Shown piece after piece: positions 1 through 11,285 of a DNA stretch of 64,000 bases (position 1 is its first letter; every line of letters starts with the position of its first letter). The stretch comes from Nyssa sinensis (taxonomy: Eukaryota; Streptophyta; Magnoliopsida; Cornales; Nyssaceae), in NCBI GenBank assembly GCA_008638375.1, contig CM018050.1:30657723-30721722 (forward strand). Reading direction: 5' to 3'. The notes under the pieces were generated by a model that was not told where the DNA came from, ran no database searches, and saw nothing but the letters and a program-made list of their open reading frames with translations. A program made the translations under genes and the position numbers.

Positions 1-362
1 ATGTTGTCTTCTCTCTCTTTCTCTCTCACACACACACGCGTGCGCACACACATCTCCATATTTGCCGTTTGGGTTCCTAGAAAAAAAATTAAATGAAGAG
101 AGGGTGGTGGAATCATAATGAAGGGGACCTGGGGACTGCAACTCATTGCTTAAATTCTTCGCGGCAGGAATGAACTCAAGTTGAAGAAGTTTTTGTTCAA
201 AATTAAGGAAGTTAGGATTCAGTAGATTTGGTAATGGCACCATTTTGATCATTTCAGAGTCATGAATGTAAGGTGATGAGCAAGACTGGGACTTTGAAGA
301 TGATTCTTCCTTCATCGAAGAATTGAACTTTGGTGCCTGAAAATGTCGAAACATATATTGTT
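1..362 (-). CDS. Unidentified open exon running off the window edge
   Basis: On the minus strand one frame is open from about 420 down to base 1, more than 110 codons without a stop. A good 3' splice acceptor (pyrimidine-rich, ending TTTTAG) sits just before 362, so this may be an internal or terminal exon. The predicted peptide is Ser/Lys-rich near its start (MKEESSSKSQS), then has Leu/Pro/Asn-rich stretches such as PLPNLLNPNF. It ends in low-complexity sequence encoded by the CA/CT repeat at the window edge. I do not recognise the family. It lies downstream of the MYB fragment on the same strand and could be a second captured exon of the same transposon-borne chimera, or coincidental. The frame is seen directly; the exon call is inference. 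Confidence 0.3.
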
Positions 363-682
363 CTAAAAGAAAATGCATAGATTGGAAATTGCAATTTTCA
401 CCGAAAAAACAACACCAACCACCATAAATTGGAAGCAATGGACTGATATAGATGAGGCAGTAAAAATCACACTAGATTCAACATCATCAACAACCATAAA
501 AAAATTTCCAAGAATCTTATAGTAAAAATTGGGGTAAATTTTATATAATTATATAGAAACTTTTTGAATGGCTTGAAGCCCTGAACATCAATATCCCATA
601 CCTCATGTAGGGGATCAAAAACTAAAGGCCACATGGAAATTACGTAGACACATAAATATTTAAAATGAGAATCAAGGAGGGG

Positions 683-1018
683 CTAGGGCAAAGAAATTAA
701 GTAGACACTGCAGCAGGCGGTAGCGGCAACGGCAACGGCAACACTGGTCGTAACTGAATCGGATTCGTTGACTGATTCAACTCGGTTGAGCGATTCGTCG
801 TCTTCTTCCTCAGGAGAAAACGCACGGTGCTCCACTCGTAGAGATAACTTGTTACACCATCGCAATCGGCACGACTTCCCGGATCTACCAGGTATAGACT
901 TGCTGATCAGAGACCATTTTCTAGGGCTGTGTTTTTGGACCAGTTTCTGTAACATGTGGTCTTCCTCGAGGCTCCATGGACCTTTGATCAGATCCATATC
1001 TTTCTTTGTCCTGGCCAT
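683..1018 (-). pseudogene. Truncated R2R3-MYB fragment (R2 repeat only, MYB44/70/73/77-like)
   Basis: The product of 111 residues starts at MARTKKDMDL and contains one well-conserved MYB repeat. IKGPWSLEED opens it, Trp residues are at MYB spacing, and SIPGRSGKSCRLRWCN closes it, followed by VEHRAFSPEEE, the start of R3. R2R3-MYB proteins of subgroup 22 bind DNA in the nucleus and need two repeats. Here the R3 helices that should follow are replaced by an unrelated Ser/Val/Ala tail, then a stop. The start was chosen at the second in-frame Met because subgroup 22 proteins begin shortly before the repeat. A TIR-like sequence ends 350 bp upstream (1376), so this looks like a gene piece carried by a Mutator-like element. 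It could still be a short single-repeat MYB, but no intron or R3 is visible nearby. Confidence 0.75.
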
Positions 1019-1194
1019 GATCGACTGTTTCAGAAAAAGCATGTAAAAATTGGTTTTTGGTTTTGAATTTAGAATTTTGTTTGCAGAGAGAGAAGCAATG
1101 GAGTAGGGTTTGGGAGGAGATTATATGAAGATAGGGAAGGAAGAATGGAGGAGTGGGTTAGGTTAGGTTGAAGACTTGTACTGATTTACACATA

Positions 1195-1376
1195 TTTTTG
1201 AATTTAAAGTAATTATTAAAATATAAGGGGTAAAATAGTAAATGAACTAGATTCGGTTAACGCCGTTTAGGCGACAGGTCTGACAGGAGGGACAATGTTA
1301 TTTTCAGAAAGTATAGGGGAGGTTTTTGTAATTATCAGAAACCCCAAGGGAGGTCAGTGTAATTTGCCCTTAATCA
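1195..1376. mobile_element. Right terminal region of a Mutator-like TIR element
   Basis: The segment ends in AGTGTAATTTGCCCT and contains GGGGAGGTTTTTGTAATTATC and AACGCCGTTTA. This is the arrangement of long-TIR plant elements whose outer end reads AGGGTAAATTACACTGACC in the opposite sense. Relatives of the motif recur at about 45265-45350 and 56255-56330. The partner left end would lie before base 1, so the element (possibly including the MYB piece) is not closed inside the window. Confidence 0.45.
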
Positions 1377-3039
1377 TATTACGTGTAAGTTTAGGGAAGA
1401 GGATTCTTTTGGAAGGTGGGACAAAGGCACACATCTCAAAGGCATTGATGACCTAGTTAAAAATGGGACCAACACACCACTAGAATTAAAAAATAATAAT
1501 GCCTAAGTTTACTTAAAATTTTTATCAAAAGTGTTTACTTTCATGAGTAGACAGTGTTGTATTGGTCGCATATCACATCAATATCACATCATGATGTGAT
1601 ATCAATGTCACATCATGATGTGATATCCGGCCAAAATATTAATATTAATGAAAATTCATCACAAAATCATTGAGTCAATCGTCAACGAACTAATAACAAA
1701 GAACCTTTAATACTATTGATCGAGTTGTTTTTGAATCTGACAGCAAAATGGGGATATTTCATTCTACCAAAGGCACATCGACTCTCCTAGAGGTGGAAGC
1801 TCTGACGACCACATCATCAAACCAAAACTTCTCAAATTGGTACCGTCAGAGGCGAACAAAAAGAGGTTTCAACAATTGTAGCTAAGGCAGTGATGGCGGT
1901 TGTGTCTGCATCTCTCGCATCCTAACTACCGGCCATGGATCTTTGCTCGTGGGAAGAAAATGCCATAGATCAAGAGGAAGGATACAAGATATCTTGCAAT
2001 CATGACTTGGAAGGCATTTGGCCATCGTCGGCACGTTACAACTGTAGCCACTAACACCATGCTCTGCCCTTATTTGGGTCAGCGCTTCGATGGTAGAGGT
2101 GGTGGTGGTAGAGATGGGAATGAGAACTCATGAACGAAATGTGTGAATTTTGTAAGGTTGTGTGAAATTTCAAACAAGGGTAATAATGTCATATTAAAAA
2201 TTATTAGTGCCAATTTATTAAAATGAACATTACATCAAAAAATAAAATAATTAAATGGATGCTACACTAAAAAAGACCAAACATGGATCCTACACTAATT
2301 TAACATTTTTTGAGGGACTTAACACTAACAAACTTTAATAGAAAACACATTAGGCAAAGTGTTATGCATTTTCGAAAATTGTTTTCAGGAAAAAAAAATC
2401 TAAAAGTAATCCAATTTTAGGAAACAATTAAAAGTAGTTTTTTATTTAAAAGAAATTCATTAGAAAATAAGAATAATGCTAAAAATACATGTGTTTTTGA
2501 AATTATCATTGATTTTATCCTCAAAAATAAAAATAAAAATAGAAACAACAAAAATAAAAACGTATCCAAACAGTTTCATTTGTGAAAACTTTTTAAAACT
2601 TTTACTTTTTTTTGTGGATCTTACTAAAGACTTGTCTTTTATATATTGAGCTTGAGTTTTTGCTGCCCTTTGGGAATTTTAACAAAATCTTTTACTTATT
2701 AAGAAGAAAAAGAAACAAGAAAACGTATAATCAAATTATAAAATTGAATGCTCCATCTATCTCAATTTTTCAATTAGGGTTAGTCTGATTGGTAATTCAT
2801 TATCTCTCTCCAATTAATAAAGCGGATGTAATTTATTTTTCTCTTCTAGCCATTAGTTGGGTTTGGCTTTATCTAAAACGGCCGTATTTGAGAGGCTCCT
2901 GTGTGGGTTGTTGGATAACTGTTGGACAATTGGTGCGTTTCCTTGGGAAGTCTAGACATGAGAATCAATTAGTTTTCCGGGTGAAACCATTGGACATGAA
3001 ACCAATACTTCTGATGTTATTTGACACATGTGGGCTTGT
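1377..3039. other. Intergenic, no gene recognised
   Basis: Short frames only. It holds a pair of palindromes at 1581-1627 built on TCACATCATGATGTGA, and a 91-codon plus-strand frame at 2789-3064 that begins at GTG and resembles nothing I know. The sequence around 1740-2160 is less AT-rich and may be an old gene or transposon remnant, but no frame is sustained. Confidence 0.5.
1581..1627. repeat. Two adjacent perfect palindromes
   Basis: The 16-base core TCACATCATGATGTGA occurs twice, centred near 1591 and 1616, each flanked by AT-rich bases that extend the symmetry. A third, half-copy ATATCACATCA lies just to the left at 1570. It would form two small hairpins. No function is assigned. Confidence 0.75.
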
Positions 3040-3384
3040 AAGAACATCTCTAGCAATGAATTAAATTTAGACTTAAATTTAAATTTGAGCCAAAATCTTC
3101 AAAGAAAAAAAAAAGTCACTCCAGCAACAAACTCAAATCTATACTAAATTTATTTTTACTCAAACTCAAACCTAAATCTACAAAATACTATTCATTAACT
3201 CAGATTTACAATGGTCACAATATTATTCATGAATTGTTAGAAAGTATCAAACTCAAATGAGTCTTTTACTCAAGTTTTAATTTAAATCATGAGTTGTTAG
3301 AAAATATCAAATTCAAATGAGTCTTATAGTCAAATTTTTATTTAAATTTGAGTAAAAAACTGAGTCACTTACAGAGATGGCCAA
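3040..3384. mobile_element. MITE-like element with short inverted ends
   Basis: The left end reads ACATCTCTAGCAATGA and the right end, reversed, reads CCATCTCTGTAAGTGA. The interior is AT-rich with no coding frame and contains a 60-bp direct repeat near 3235 and 3295 sharing CAAATGAGTCTT. Size (about 345 bp), AT content and inverted ends fit a MITE. No clear target duplication was found, so the boundaries are approximate. Confidence 0.45.
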
Positions 3385-3569
3385 TGTAGTTGAGTAAGCT
3401 TATAAAATAGCTATTGTAACATACTCCTTTCTGTCAGGTTAAAAAAACACTTATTTCAATTCAGTGAATTCTCTTAATGTTGAGATACTTTCAAAATTTC
3501 TTCCATCATTCTAATCTAGAAAAATTGCAGCTTAGACTAAATTGGCATGCCTCTATATGTAGCTTATGT

Positions 3570-3572
<3 letters not shown>

Positions 3573-3614
<42 letters not shown>
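3573..3614. repeat. (CT)n microsatellite
   Basis: Uninterrupted CT dinucleotides over about 42 bp. Confidence 0.95.
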
Positions 3615-3617
<3 letters not shown>

Positions 3618-4897
3618 AAATAAAAGACAAAATAGAATTCAAGTCAAAGTTCAATTCACAAGTCCATAAAGGGAAATTATAGTGGAGTTGATAGCTAGAA
3701 ATATAGCAAGCTAGTTTGTTATGAGAAAAGCTAGGCAAAACATGAGCCAAACTGCATTTTTGCAATACAAACCTAGAAGGCAAAACAAAAATCTAGTAGC
3801 ACTATTAGACTTCCTAGTATTTTTGACTTTGAAGTAATTCTAGTACAAAAAAAAGCTAGTTACAAGCACATGGGGCAAGGCCCATTTATGCAACACTCAC
3901 TCAATGTGGCATCATATCATTTTGGACCCTTTAGAGATCATGAAATTTTCAAATCTCTTTCACCAACTTGATTAAGCTAATAATGACCATCATTAGAACC
4001 AGTAATCAAGTATAATACATAAGATTATGATTGGCAAAAAAACATATTTTCCTTTTTGGCTTTGTTCTATCATGCCTTTCGCTTTTATGGACCACACATC
4101 TTTTAATGGGCCTCACCAAGTTGAAGATTTCTCGTCATTAGGGCATTACTTTACTAAATTCAACAAACTTAATCATAATTAATTCTATTCTTCTCATAAT
4201 AATCATTACGGTAGCCAATAACGACATTATCGTGCCATTTTTCGCTTTCAATTTTCCCTCCATGAAAATGAAATAATATAAATATAAATGTAATTTATGT
4301 TAAGATATCAAAAAGGGCAATTAAAATACAAGAAGCTTCTTGACCATTATTATTTGATCTAATCAGATACCAATTCATCACTTCAATTGTTAGCTCAACC
4401 GGTTCAACCACTTCTTATAAATAAATATGAATTATTTTAAATAGGTTTTAATTTTTTGACTGCCTAACATTCTATTCTATATAGAACCATTCGTCTGATA
4501 GATGCTCTAAACTAAGTAGTGGGAGGAACTTCATTCTTCTTGGATATGTGTCTTAATTACAATATGTTACTATAAAGAATTCACGTGTACTTATTTTATT
4601 TTATTTTATAATTAAAATTAAATAGTCACGTGATACTCATATAATTATATACGTGACAAAATAAGATTGTAATATGTAACTGAATAGGAGATTCCTCCTA
4701 AGCTCCTACTTAGAAAATTTTCAATAGTCTCGGAGTATGTACGCGAGGAATAAGATGATATGTTATATGCGTATTACATACACGTAACACATTATCTCAC
4801 TCTTAAGAGTACACATGCTAGGACTACTGAATATTTACTCTTCATACCTGTTTTGAAGCCCAGCAATATCCATTACTTTAATTCTATTAGTAATATA

Positions 4898-4928
<31 letters not shown>

Positions 4929-5743
4929 TAGCCATTACTTGATGATTAATTAGGAAATATTTGGTAAAGGCTGTTATAATCATTAATGGTGAAAAGTTAT
5001 AAAGGTCCACAATTGCCACTCGCCTTATCTATATATATATATATATATATGTATATGTATATGCAAGTTCATGCTCTTCCTCATTCCCTCGGATCCTTTC
5101 CCGAATGACTCAGATAACACTTTTCAATATTGATGCAGGTCAGCCTCACGTTTAATCCCTTCTTTTCTGTTTTCTTGTTTTTTGTCTTTTCTGGTTATGC
5201 AATAAAAAGGCCCACTAAATCAACATTATTTTATTAATAAAACAGAAGTGCTAGCTACTCTAAAGTCTCCATATAATCTTAGATGTTTCATCAGTTGCGT
5301 TGCGGATTCAGAAATTGTGTTTAAGGAGTGAAAGTATATAATTTAGAATTTTGAAAAGAGTTTTTATAAAGCTTTTTTTAAAAAATCGGCTATGATTAAT
5401 TTTTAAAATGTTTAGAGAAAATTGAGAATTACGATTAGATCATGCGTCCAAAGGACCTGATTGATTAGGTTCTATTCTTAGATTATTAAACAAAAAATAA
5501 AAAAATTAGATAAATTAAATGGTCATGGCTCCTCCTCGCGAGTAAATAATGGGTACTTCCGGAGTACCACATTTTTAATGGTGGAATCAATAATTACATA
5601 AACTATGCAACTATGGGAGAAGGGCTACCAACCTCTTCTCTCTTTCCCCTCACATTGTATAGCCCATTCTCTTTCTTTCTTTCTTTTTTTTTTTCTTTTT
5701 TTTTTTTTTATTATCTTTCTTTCTTTTTATTATTTGTATAAAA
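3615..5743. other. Intergenic, AT-rich, no gene recognised
   Basis: No sustained coding frame. It contains (TA)n tracts at about 4891-4929 and 5030-5060 and a T/CTTT-rich low-complexity run at about 5660-5730. Confidence 0.5.
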
Positions 5744-6299
5744 CATAGTCATCAGAACTGGATCGGATTGAACCGGACGGTTCAACTGGTTGAACCAGGA
5801 ATCGGACATTAAACTGGTTTAGTTCGATTAAAATACCGATTTTGTTAAAGAATCAGAAAAAATCGGTTAAACTAACCGATTTTTAAAAAACCGAGTGAAC
5901 AATCGATTTTTTTAAAAAATCGATTGAACCACCTTTTGTCTTTTTATCACCTACAACGTTCTTTTTTTCACACAACTTCTTATATTTGATGATTAAGTGA
6001 TGAAATTTAGTATAAAATAAGATATTGTTGTATATATTTTTGTTATATGTACAAATATATTAAAGTTATATATTAAGATAATTTTAATGATTATGCTTAT
6101 ATTTTGTTATTTATTACTAGATAATAAAAAATATTTTTTTCTTGTTATTTTCTTAATTTTAAATATATTTATTGATATTTTTAATATATTAATTATAAAA
6201 TTGATTGAACCAGTGAATCGTGAATCGACTCTTTTATTAATTTATCGTGAATCGACTCTTTTATTAATTTATCGTTTCATCTTATTCTGATAAGTATGA
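5744..6299. mobile_element. MITE-like TIR element with CCGGTT-type inner repeats
   Basis: The left end is CATAGTCATCAGAA and the right end, read in reverse, is ATACTTATCAGAA. The flanks carry a probable duplicated TATAAA (5737-5742 and 6300-6305). The left interior is rich in GGTTCAACTGGTTGAACC-like palindromic pieces, a pattern common in non-autonomous plant DNA transposons. There is no transposase. A perfect 27-bp tandem duplication lies near the right end (6220-6246 and 6247-6273). Confidence 0.6.
6220..6273. repeat. Perfect 27-bp tandem duplication
   Basis: Two identical adjacent units beginning GTGAATCGACTCTTTTATT. The identity suggests a recent event inside the surrounding MITE-like element. 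Confidence 0.9.
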
Positions 6300-8582
6300 T
6301 ATAAAGATTTATTAATAGAATTAACCTACTTCGTTTCTTCTAAGATTACTGCAAATAAATTACCACCATGGTCCACTGTGGGACCTGTTAGTTGTGGATT
6401 TTTGTACATGTGTTAGACATCCATACATGTTTATGAACTAAGGATGACAACATGCCAAAGCCAGTGAAAGGATTTTTTCTTCTTCTGTTTTTTTGTGTGG
6501 GAAACAAAGGAGTTGGTTTTGATCCCAACCACATAATATGCTTTGCTTTGTCATTTCATGTCATGTCATGATGGTTATTCTCTTTTGAAAGTTGAAGAAA
6601 ATCCTCTCTTACCATCTCTTTTGAAAGTTGAAGAAAATCCTCTCTTATTAAAAAAATATTTGAAATAGGTTATGAATTATTTTTTTTACCATCTCATAAA
6701 GTATTTATATTAAGTAATTTACAAGCTTATATGAATCTCTTAATTCTAAAATTTATGAGAAAATCTAATAGTTACCCAAAATGTAGACATGAGTTTTTCA
6801 ATTATAAGTCCTAAAAATAAAGTCCAAACAAGCTCATGATCAAATAGATTACTCTCTAAATTTTAATACATATTGCAATTTGGTCCTTTTCAATCTCCCA
6901 CTCTCAATTCTGCCTTAAATCCACAAGCGTTCTCCAATTCAGCAAAGCTCTTTGGCACAATCGTGAACTACACATGATCTCGAATGCCTCCAATCGTTCA
7001 CTCATTGAAGTCCACAAGAAGGAACTCCTTTGTCGATGATGATTGTGTTGATCTAGGCTCTCATAATGACTTGGATCATGTAAGAATGATGTAAATCATG
7101 ATGTGGAGATGAAGAGATATAGATGAAGTATATATGAATGCTCTTTAATGGAAGCTTTCACTTCTATCTAATGCTTTTCTCTCTAAAATTGATCTTCTTA
7201 ATCGAAAACCAAATTTTTGTCTTTTTATACTATAGAACTTAGATCTCAAATAATTCTTCAAAATAGAAAAGTATTCTATTTTACGAATTCGAATGAGTAT
7301 CAAACAATCATCAAACGAGAGGTTACTACTCTTCGTTTGATTGAAATTTAATCACACGATAATTGAACAATCAAAAATGACCAGCCTCTATTTTTCGTTC
7401 AAATGAGCCCTGGGTTCGTTTGAATGACCAATAGAGAGTTGGTCTCCTTCTTGTATTGTCAACTCAATTTTCCTAAGTATCAAAAATATAGTTTTTTCAA
7501 ATATGCATTTTGAGATAATTGTTTCACAACACAAGACAACAACACACACAATGAAAAAAATGATATATATATATATATATTATGTAATGTGTGATATGTG
7601 TTCGTGTGTGAGATTCAAATCATAACAAGAGTCTAAAATATCCAAAATACCCTTCATCAACCAAGGCGATCGAAAGACGTGCACGACAATGAAGCTTGGA
7701 CTACTTTGGAGTATAACAGGATATGAGTAACTCTAAGCCTAGGATTAATTTTATGACTACAACCAAAGCACGTTTTCTCAAACCGAATTAACTAATCACA
7801 ATATCGGACCCTTAGTCCTAACACGGGTTTCTTTTTTGAGGCTTTTGAGCAACTCCTTCACTCTTTTTTTATTTTTTATAGAACACTCAAAACTGACGTC
7901 GCAATACTTACTTGTCACTACGCATGGCTTGGACCTGACCCAAACCCATGATCGACCCGACCTGACTTGCATAGAGTCTTCTTCCCTATTATGTTAAGCT
8001 TTTTCCTCGTTTTCTTTTCATTGTTCATGCCAAACCCTAGGCGTGTTATAGTGTGATTTCTGCACATTTCTCACATGATTTTGATTCCAAACTCTTGATA
8101 ATACAAACACAAGGTTCATAAGATAGGTTTTTAGCATTAAATCATGTTAGAACACACTAAAATTTAAGAGAACCCTGAAGCCATTGTTGACCTGTAATTA
8201 GCTCTCTCTTTCATCTCGCATGCAATTCTTCAACTTTGACGTCCTTGAATTTGATTTCGGTTGATTTTGGCTCTATTATCGAAGAAGCGGAGATAAAGAT
8301 GGGTAGATGGTTGCGGCGTTGATCGTCGAAGGGGTGGCTTCTTGCATTTAAAGGTTTAGGTGAGTGAGAGAGATGGAGAGAGAAAGACGAGATGGGAGAG
8401 AAATTAGGTGATAAATGAGCAATTTAGTCATTAAAAAATATCATATCGTCACGTCAACACTTTTAAATTTGGACTCAAACAATTTAAAAACTCGGGAGTT
8501 TTTGGAGTAATAATATTTTTCCTTAAACCTTAACTTGTAAACACTTATTTTAAAGAACCTTCCAATGAGTACTTGCATATAT
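6300..8582. other. Intergenic, no gene recognised
   Basis: No convincing frame. It includes the 36-bp-period duplication at 6580-6647 and a (TA)n tract near 7562-7580. Parts (about 6880-8540) read like old LTR or gene-flank sequence, but no boundaries or coding motifs were found. Confidence 0.45.
6580..6647. repeat. 36-bp-period tandem duplication
   Basis: The segment CTCTTTTGAAAGTTGAAG and its continuation occurs at 6580 and again at 6616, with 32 bp matching exactly and a 4-bp spacer. Confidence 0.9.
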
Positions 8583-8587
8583 ATAAC

Positions 8588-9121
8588 TGATGCTGCACTT
8601 TTTGGTCGGTAGGGGCTCCGAACTCCATTGCCTGAGGAACACTCAAAGAGAAGGATCAGAGGGCCACTGGGTTGGCTCTAGGGGGTAGCCGCTCCGATGC
8701 GTAAGTCAATAAAACTGAATTGAAAGACTGTAATTGTAAACTAAAGAATGAGAATGAATGTAACGATGTACCTTAGGGTTTTATTTATAGGCTGTGGGGT
8801 TTCCTAAGTTGATTAGGATTTAGAGCCGTGAATATAGGGATTTGATTATCGAGAGTGGCAGTTATCATGTTAGACACTGCGCTTAAGAAATGTTTATGGG
8901 TAGCAGTTTTCTTGTTGAGGACTGTTTCCTTATCCTTAGTTCAGTAGGATGCCTAAGGCGGTGACGAACTCTGAACCCTGAGGGCTGCTTTGAAGGCCTT
9001 GTGCTTAGACCTATGAGTTCTGGAGGTTAAGTGTCTGAACTTGCTCTGGATGGCTGAGCTCTGAATGGTTTGTAGTTACACGTGTCGCATGCAGACTGGT
9101 CTGTCACTTTGTGGTATATCA
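8588..9121 (-). repeat. 3' LTR of the Tat-type gypsy element
   Basis: 534 bp, starting TGATGCTGCACTTTTTGG and ending GTGGTATATCA on the plus strand, matching 17793-18327 throughout. The flanking ATAAC marks the outer edge. In the coding sense this is the downstream LTR. Confidence 0.95.
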
Positions 9122-9652
9122 GTTACTCCACTCGCCCAAAGCCTTAATTTGAGCTCAACGCGTAACTAGGGCTACGAGTTCTCAAAAATTCACGTGTCCT
9201 GTCTTTTTATTTTTCGAGATGACCGTTGATGGGTCATTTATTACGTAGCCTATCGTTTGAGCTTTCGAGGTTGCCCTTTCTTCCAACCGTCGCGACAGTT
9301 TGGCTGGGTGTCCTTTCGATTTTAAGGGTCTATATATGGGAAAGGGGGGGTGTGTTCACGCCTATCCCCCCTGCTCCTTGCTTTCAAGGTGTTTTTCTGT
9401 CAAAGTGAACAGAGTTTTCACGGAAGCTGCCGCCGTCTGGAGCTTTCTTCCGTTTCCACTGCCCAGGCTTGACTTTTATACTCATTTTTCTTCTTTTCGC
9501 TCCCCTTCCTTTTTATTGTTACCTTGTCGGTTTCAAACAGTGTGTCTGGCGTTGACGATGGCATTGTATATATATACACACATATGTATGTATTTTTTAT
9601 ACTAACTTGCGCATCCGATGTTTTGTAGTTTGTGCATGGTCTTGTTGCTATC
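9122..9652. other. 3' noncoding region of the gypsy element and possible antisense leader
   Basis: It lies between the 3' LTR and the antisense frame. On the plus strand there is a TATA-like CTATATATGGG at 9330-9340, pyrimidine-rich leader-like sequence, and a possible intron from about 9566 (GTATAT) to TTTTGTAG at 9628. It could serve as promoter and leader of the antisense unit; this is inference. Confidence 0.4.
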
Positions 9653-10065
9653 ATGAATCTGGAGATGATCGACGATCTTCAGTCTGAGTTGGATGAGACG
9701 AAGCTATGGCTAATAGCAACCCAGTCCTCCGCCTCTGCTACTAAGGCAAGGTCAATGGAGCTGGAGGCCCTTTTGTCCATTTTAGCATTGAATCAAGACT
9801 TCTCTGCTCGGAAGTGGGAAGTCCTTGATTTGGCGGGGCTTAGAGCGTTGATGATGAATATGATGATTGTGATGAAGATGATGGTGAGGTTCCAAGGAAA
9901 GTGATGACGACGACTTGGGATTCAGAGCCCACTTCCTTCGTTCAAGTAGGAGTCGATGATAGTGATGATGGTGACTTGGGATTCAAGATCCTCGTCCTTG
10001 AACCGGAAGAACCAAAGGAAAAGGGTGATGATGACATGGAGCAGAACGACGAATTTCTTGTCTGA
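9653..10065 (+). pseudogene. Antisense accessory reading frame of the Tat element (broken)
   Basis: This frame runs opposite to gag-pol, between integrase and the 3' LTR. From MNLEMIDDLQ it encodes a helical, probably coiled-coil stretch (SELDETKLWL...MELEALLSIL). A frameshift near 9840 leads into an acidic C-terminal half in another frame, rich in DD/DE and ending MEQNDEFLV before TGA at 10063-10065. Upstream are a TATA-like box (9330) and a candidate intron; downstream is AATAAA (10150-10155), so it resembles a transcription unit. Tat-lineage elements are known to carry extra frames, some antisense, in this place; their role is unclear. Function is unknown here. Confidence 0.5.
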
Positions 10066-11285
10066 ACCAGTTGTAGTCTAGTGTCTTTTACTTTTGTACT
10101 TCGTTTTTATGTAAACTTTTTGAATTGATGTAACTCTTTACGGATTATCAATAAAACTGAGTTCTTTTCTCCAAACCTGGTGTACTCTTCTTTCTTTTTG
10201 TTCTTTGAACTAATGTATTGAAAATATTTATCAATGGAGTTAAATTTCTTCAGAGCCAGCTTGCTGTATTTTATTCTTCCGAATAGCAATACTTGTAAAT
10301 TTTGCAAATTATTGTGGATGCCAAGCAAGATCAACACTGTTCCAAGTCGTTGCTGCTTTGTAATATGAGTTTGGGCTCCAGCCTTGTAAGGAGTGTGTTT
10401 GGGAGTTGAACGCACTTCAAACCCTTTAACTGAGAATGCTTCGAATAAGACCTTCTGAACAGAAAAACTTGTAAATAATCAAACACCATAACTGAACAGA
10501 TCCCTTTCAATTTGAATTTTAGTCCCTCAGATTGATAATAGTGGAGTAGATAGGTCTGTATAGATGTTTGATCTAGAGCTGGATCTGATAACAAGAGTAA
10601 TTGAATCAGAACAGGAGCTGATTAACTTTCTCCAGAGCTTTGATAACCTTTACTTTTCCGAACTGCAACACTTTGTAAATTTTGGGGATTGCTGTGGATG
10701 TCAGGCAAAGCCAGCTCTGTTCTGTCATGTTACTGCTGCTCTGTAGTATAAGCTTGGGCTCCAGCCCTTTAAGCTTATAAAGATGTTTACAAATTGACTG
10801 TACTTCAGACCTTTATATTAATTGGCTATGATCAGGAAGCTGTCTTCCGAGCAAAACAACTTGTAATATTTTGTCCAAATCATCTAAGAAGATTTGATAA
10901 TAACTGAGCTTGAATTCGATAATGGAGATAGTTGAGTCAAAGTTGGCACTGAATATCTTAAGCTGAAAGACTTGTCCTGGTACTCGAGCACATCCCCCAT
11001 GATTTGTTGGGAAACTTGTGCTAACGATTGAATGAATCATTGATGATTTGAACTTGTGCCCTCTAGGACTTAATAACAACTGGATAAGAAAACTTTGAGT
11101 GATTCCCTTATGATCCAATCTTTAACTAAGATGTCTGATAGGAGGATTTGTAATAACAAAACCAGAGTTGGTGTTAATCTGATCAGAAACACTTGTAATC
11201 AAACCAAGTCCTCCATCCATAGAAATAGGAGGTAACCGAATTGGTTAAAGTTCCGTGGATACTTTCCGTATGAAGGTCACTTAAA
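10066..11285. repeat. Gypsy 3' region with a diverged duplication of about 380 bp
   Basis: A block at about 10250-10470 reappears diverged at about 10630-10870. Both share a core of CTTGTAAATTTT followed by ATT-TGTGGATG, TGCTGCT-TGTA-TAT and TTGGGCTCCAGCC. A shorter CTTGTAA motif recurs throughout. No coding frame. This is typical of the hypervariable 3' region of Tat elements. Confidence 0.6.

Noticed and set aside
2789..3064. 91-codon plus-strand frame starting at GTG
   Set aside because: No motif, non-ATG start, and it ends inside a MITE-like element; likely chance.
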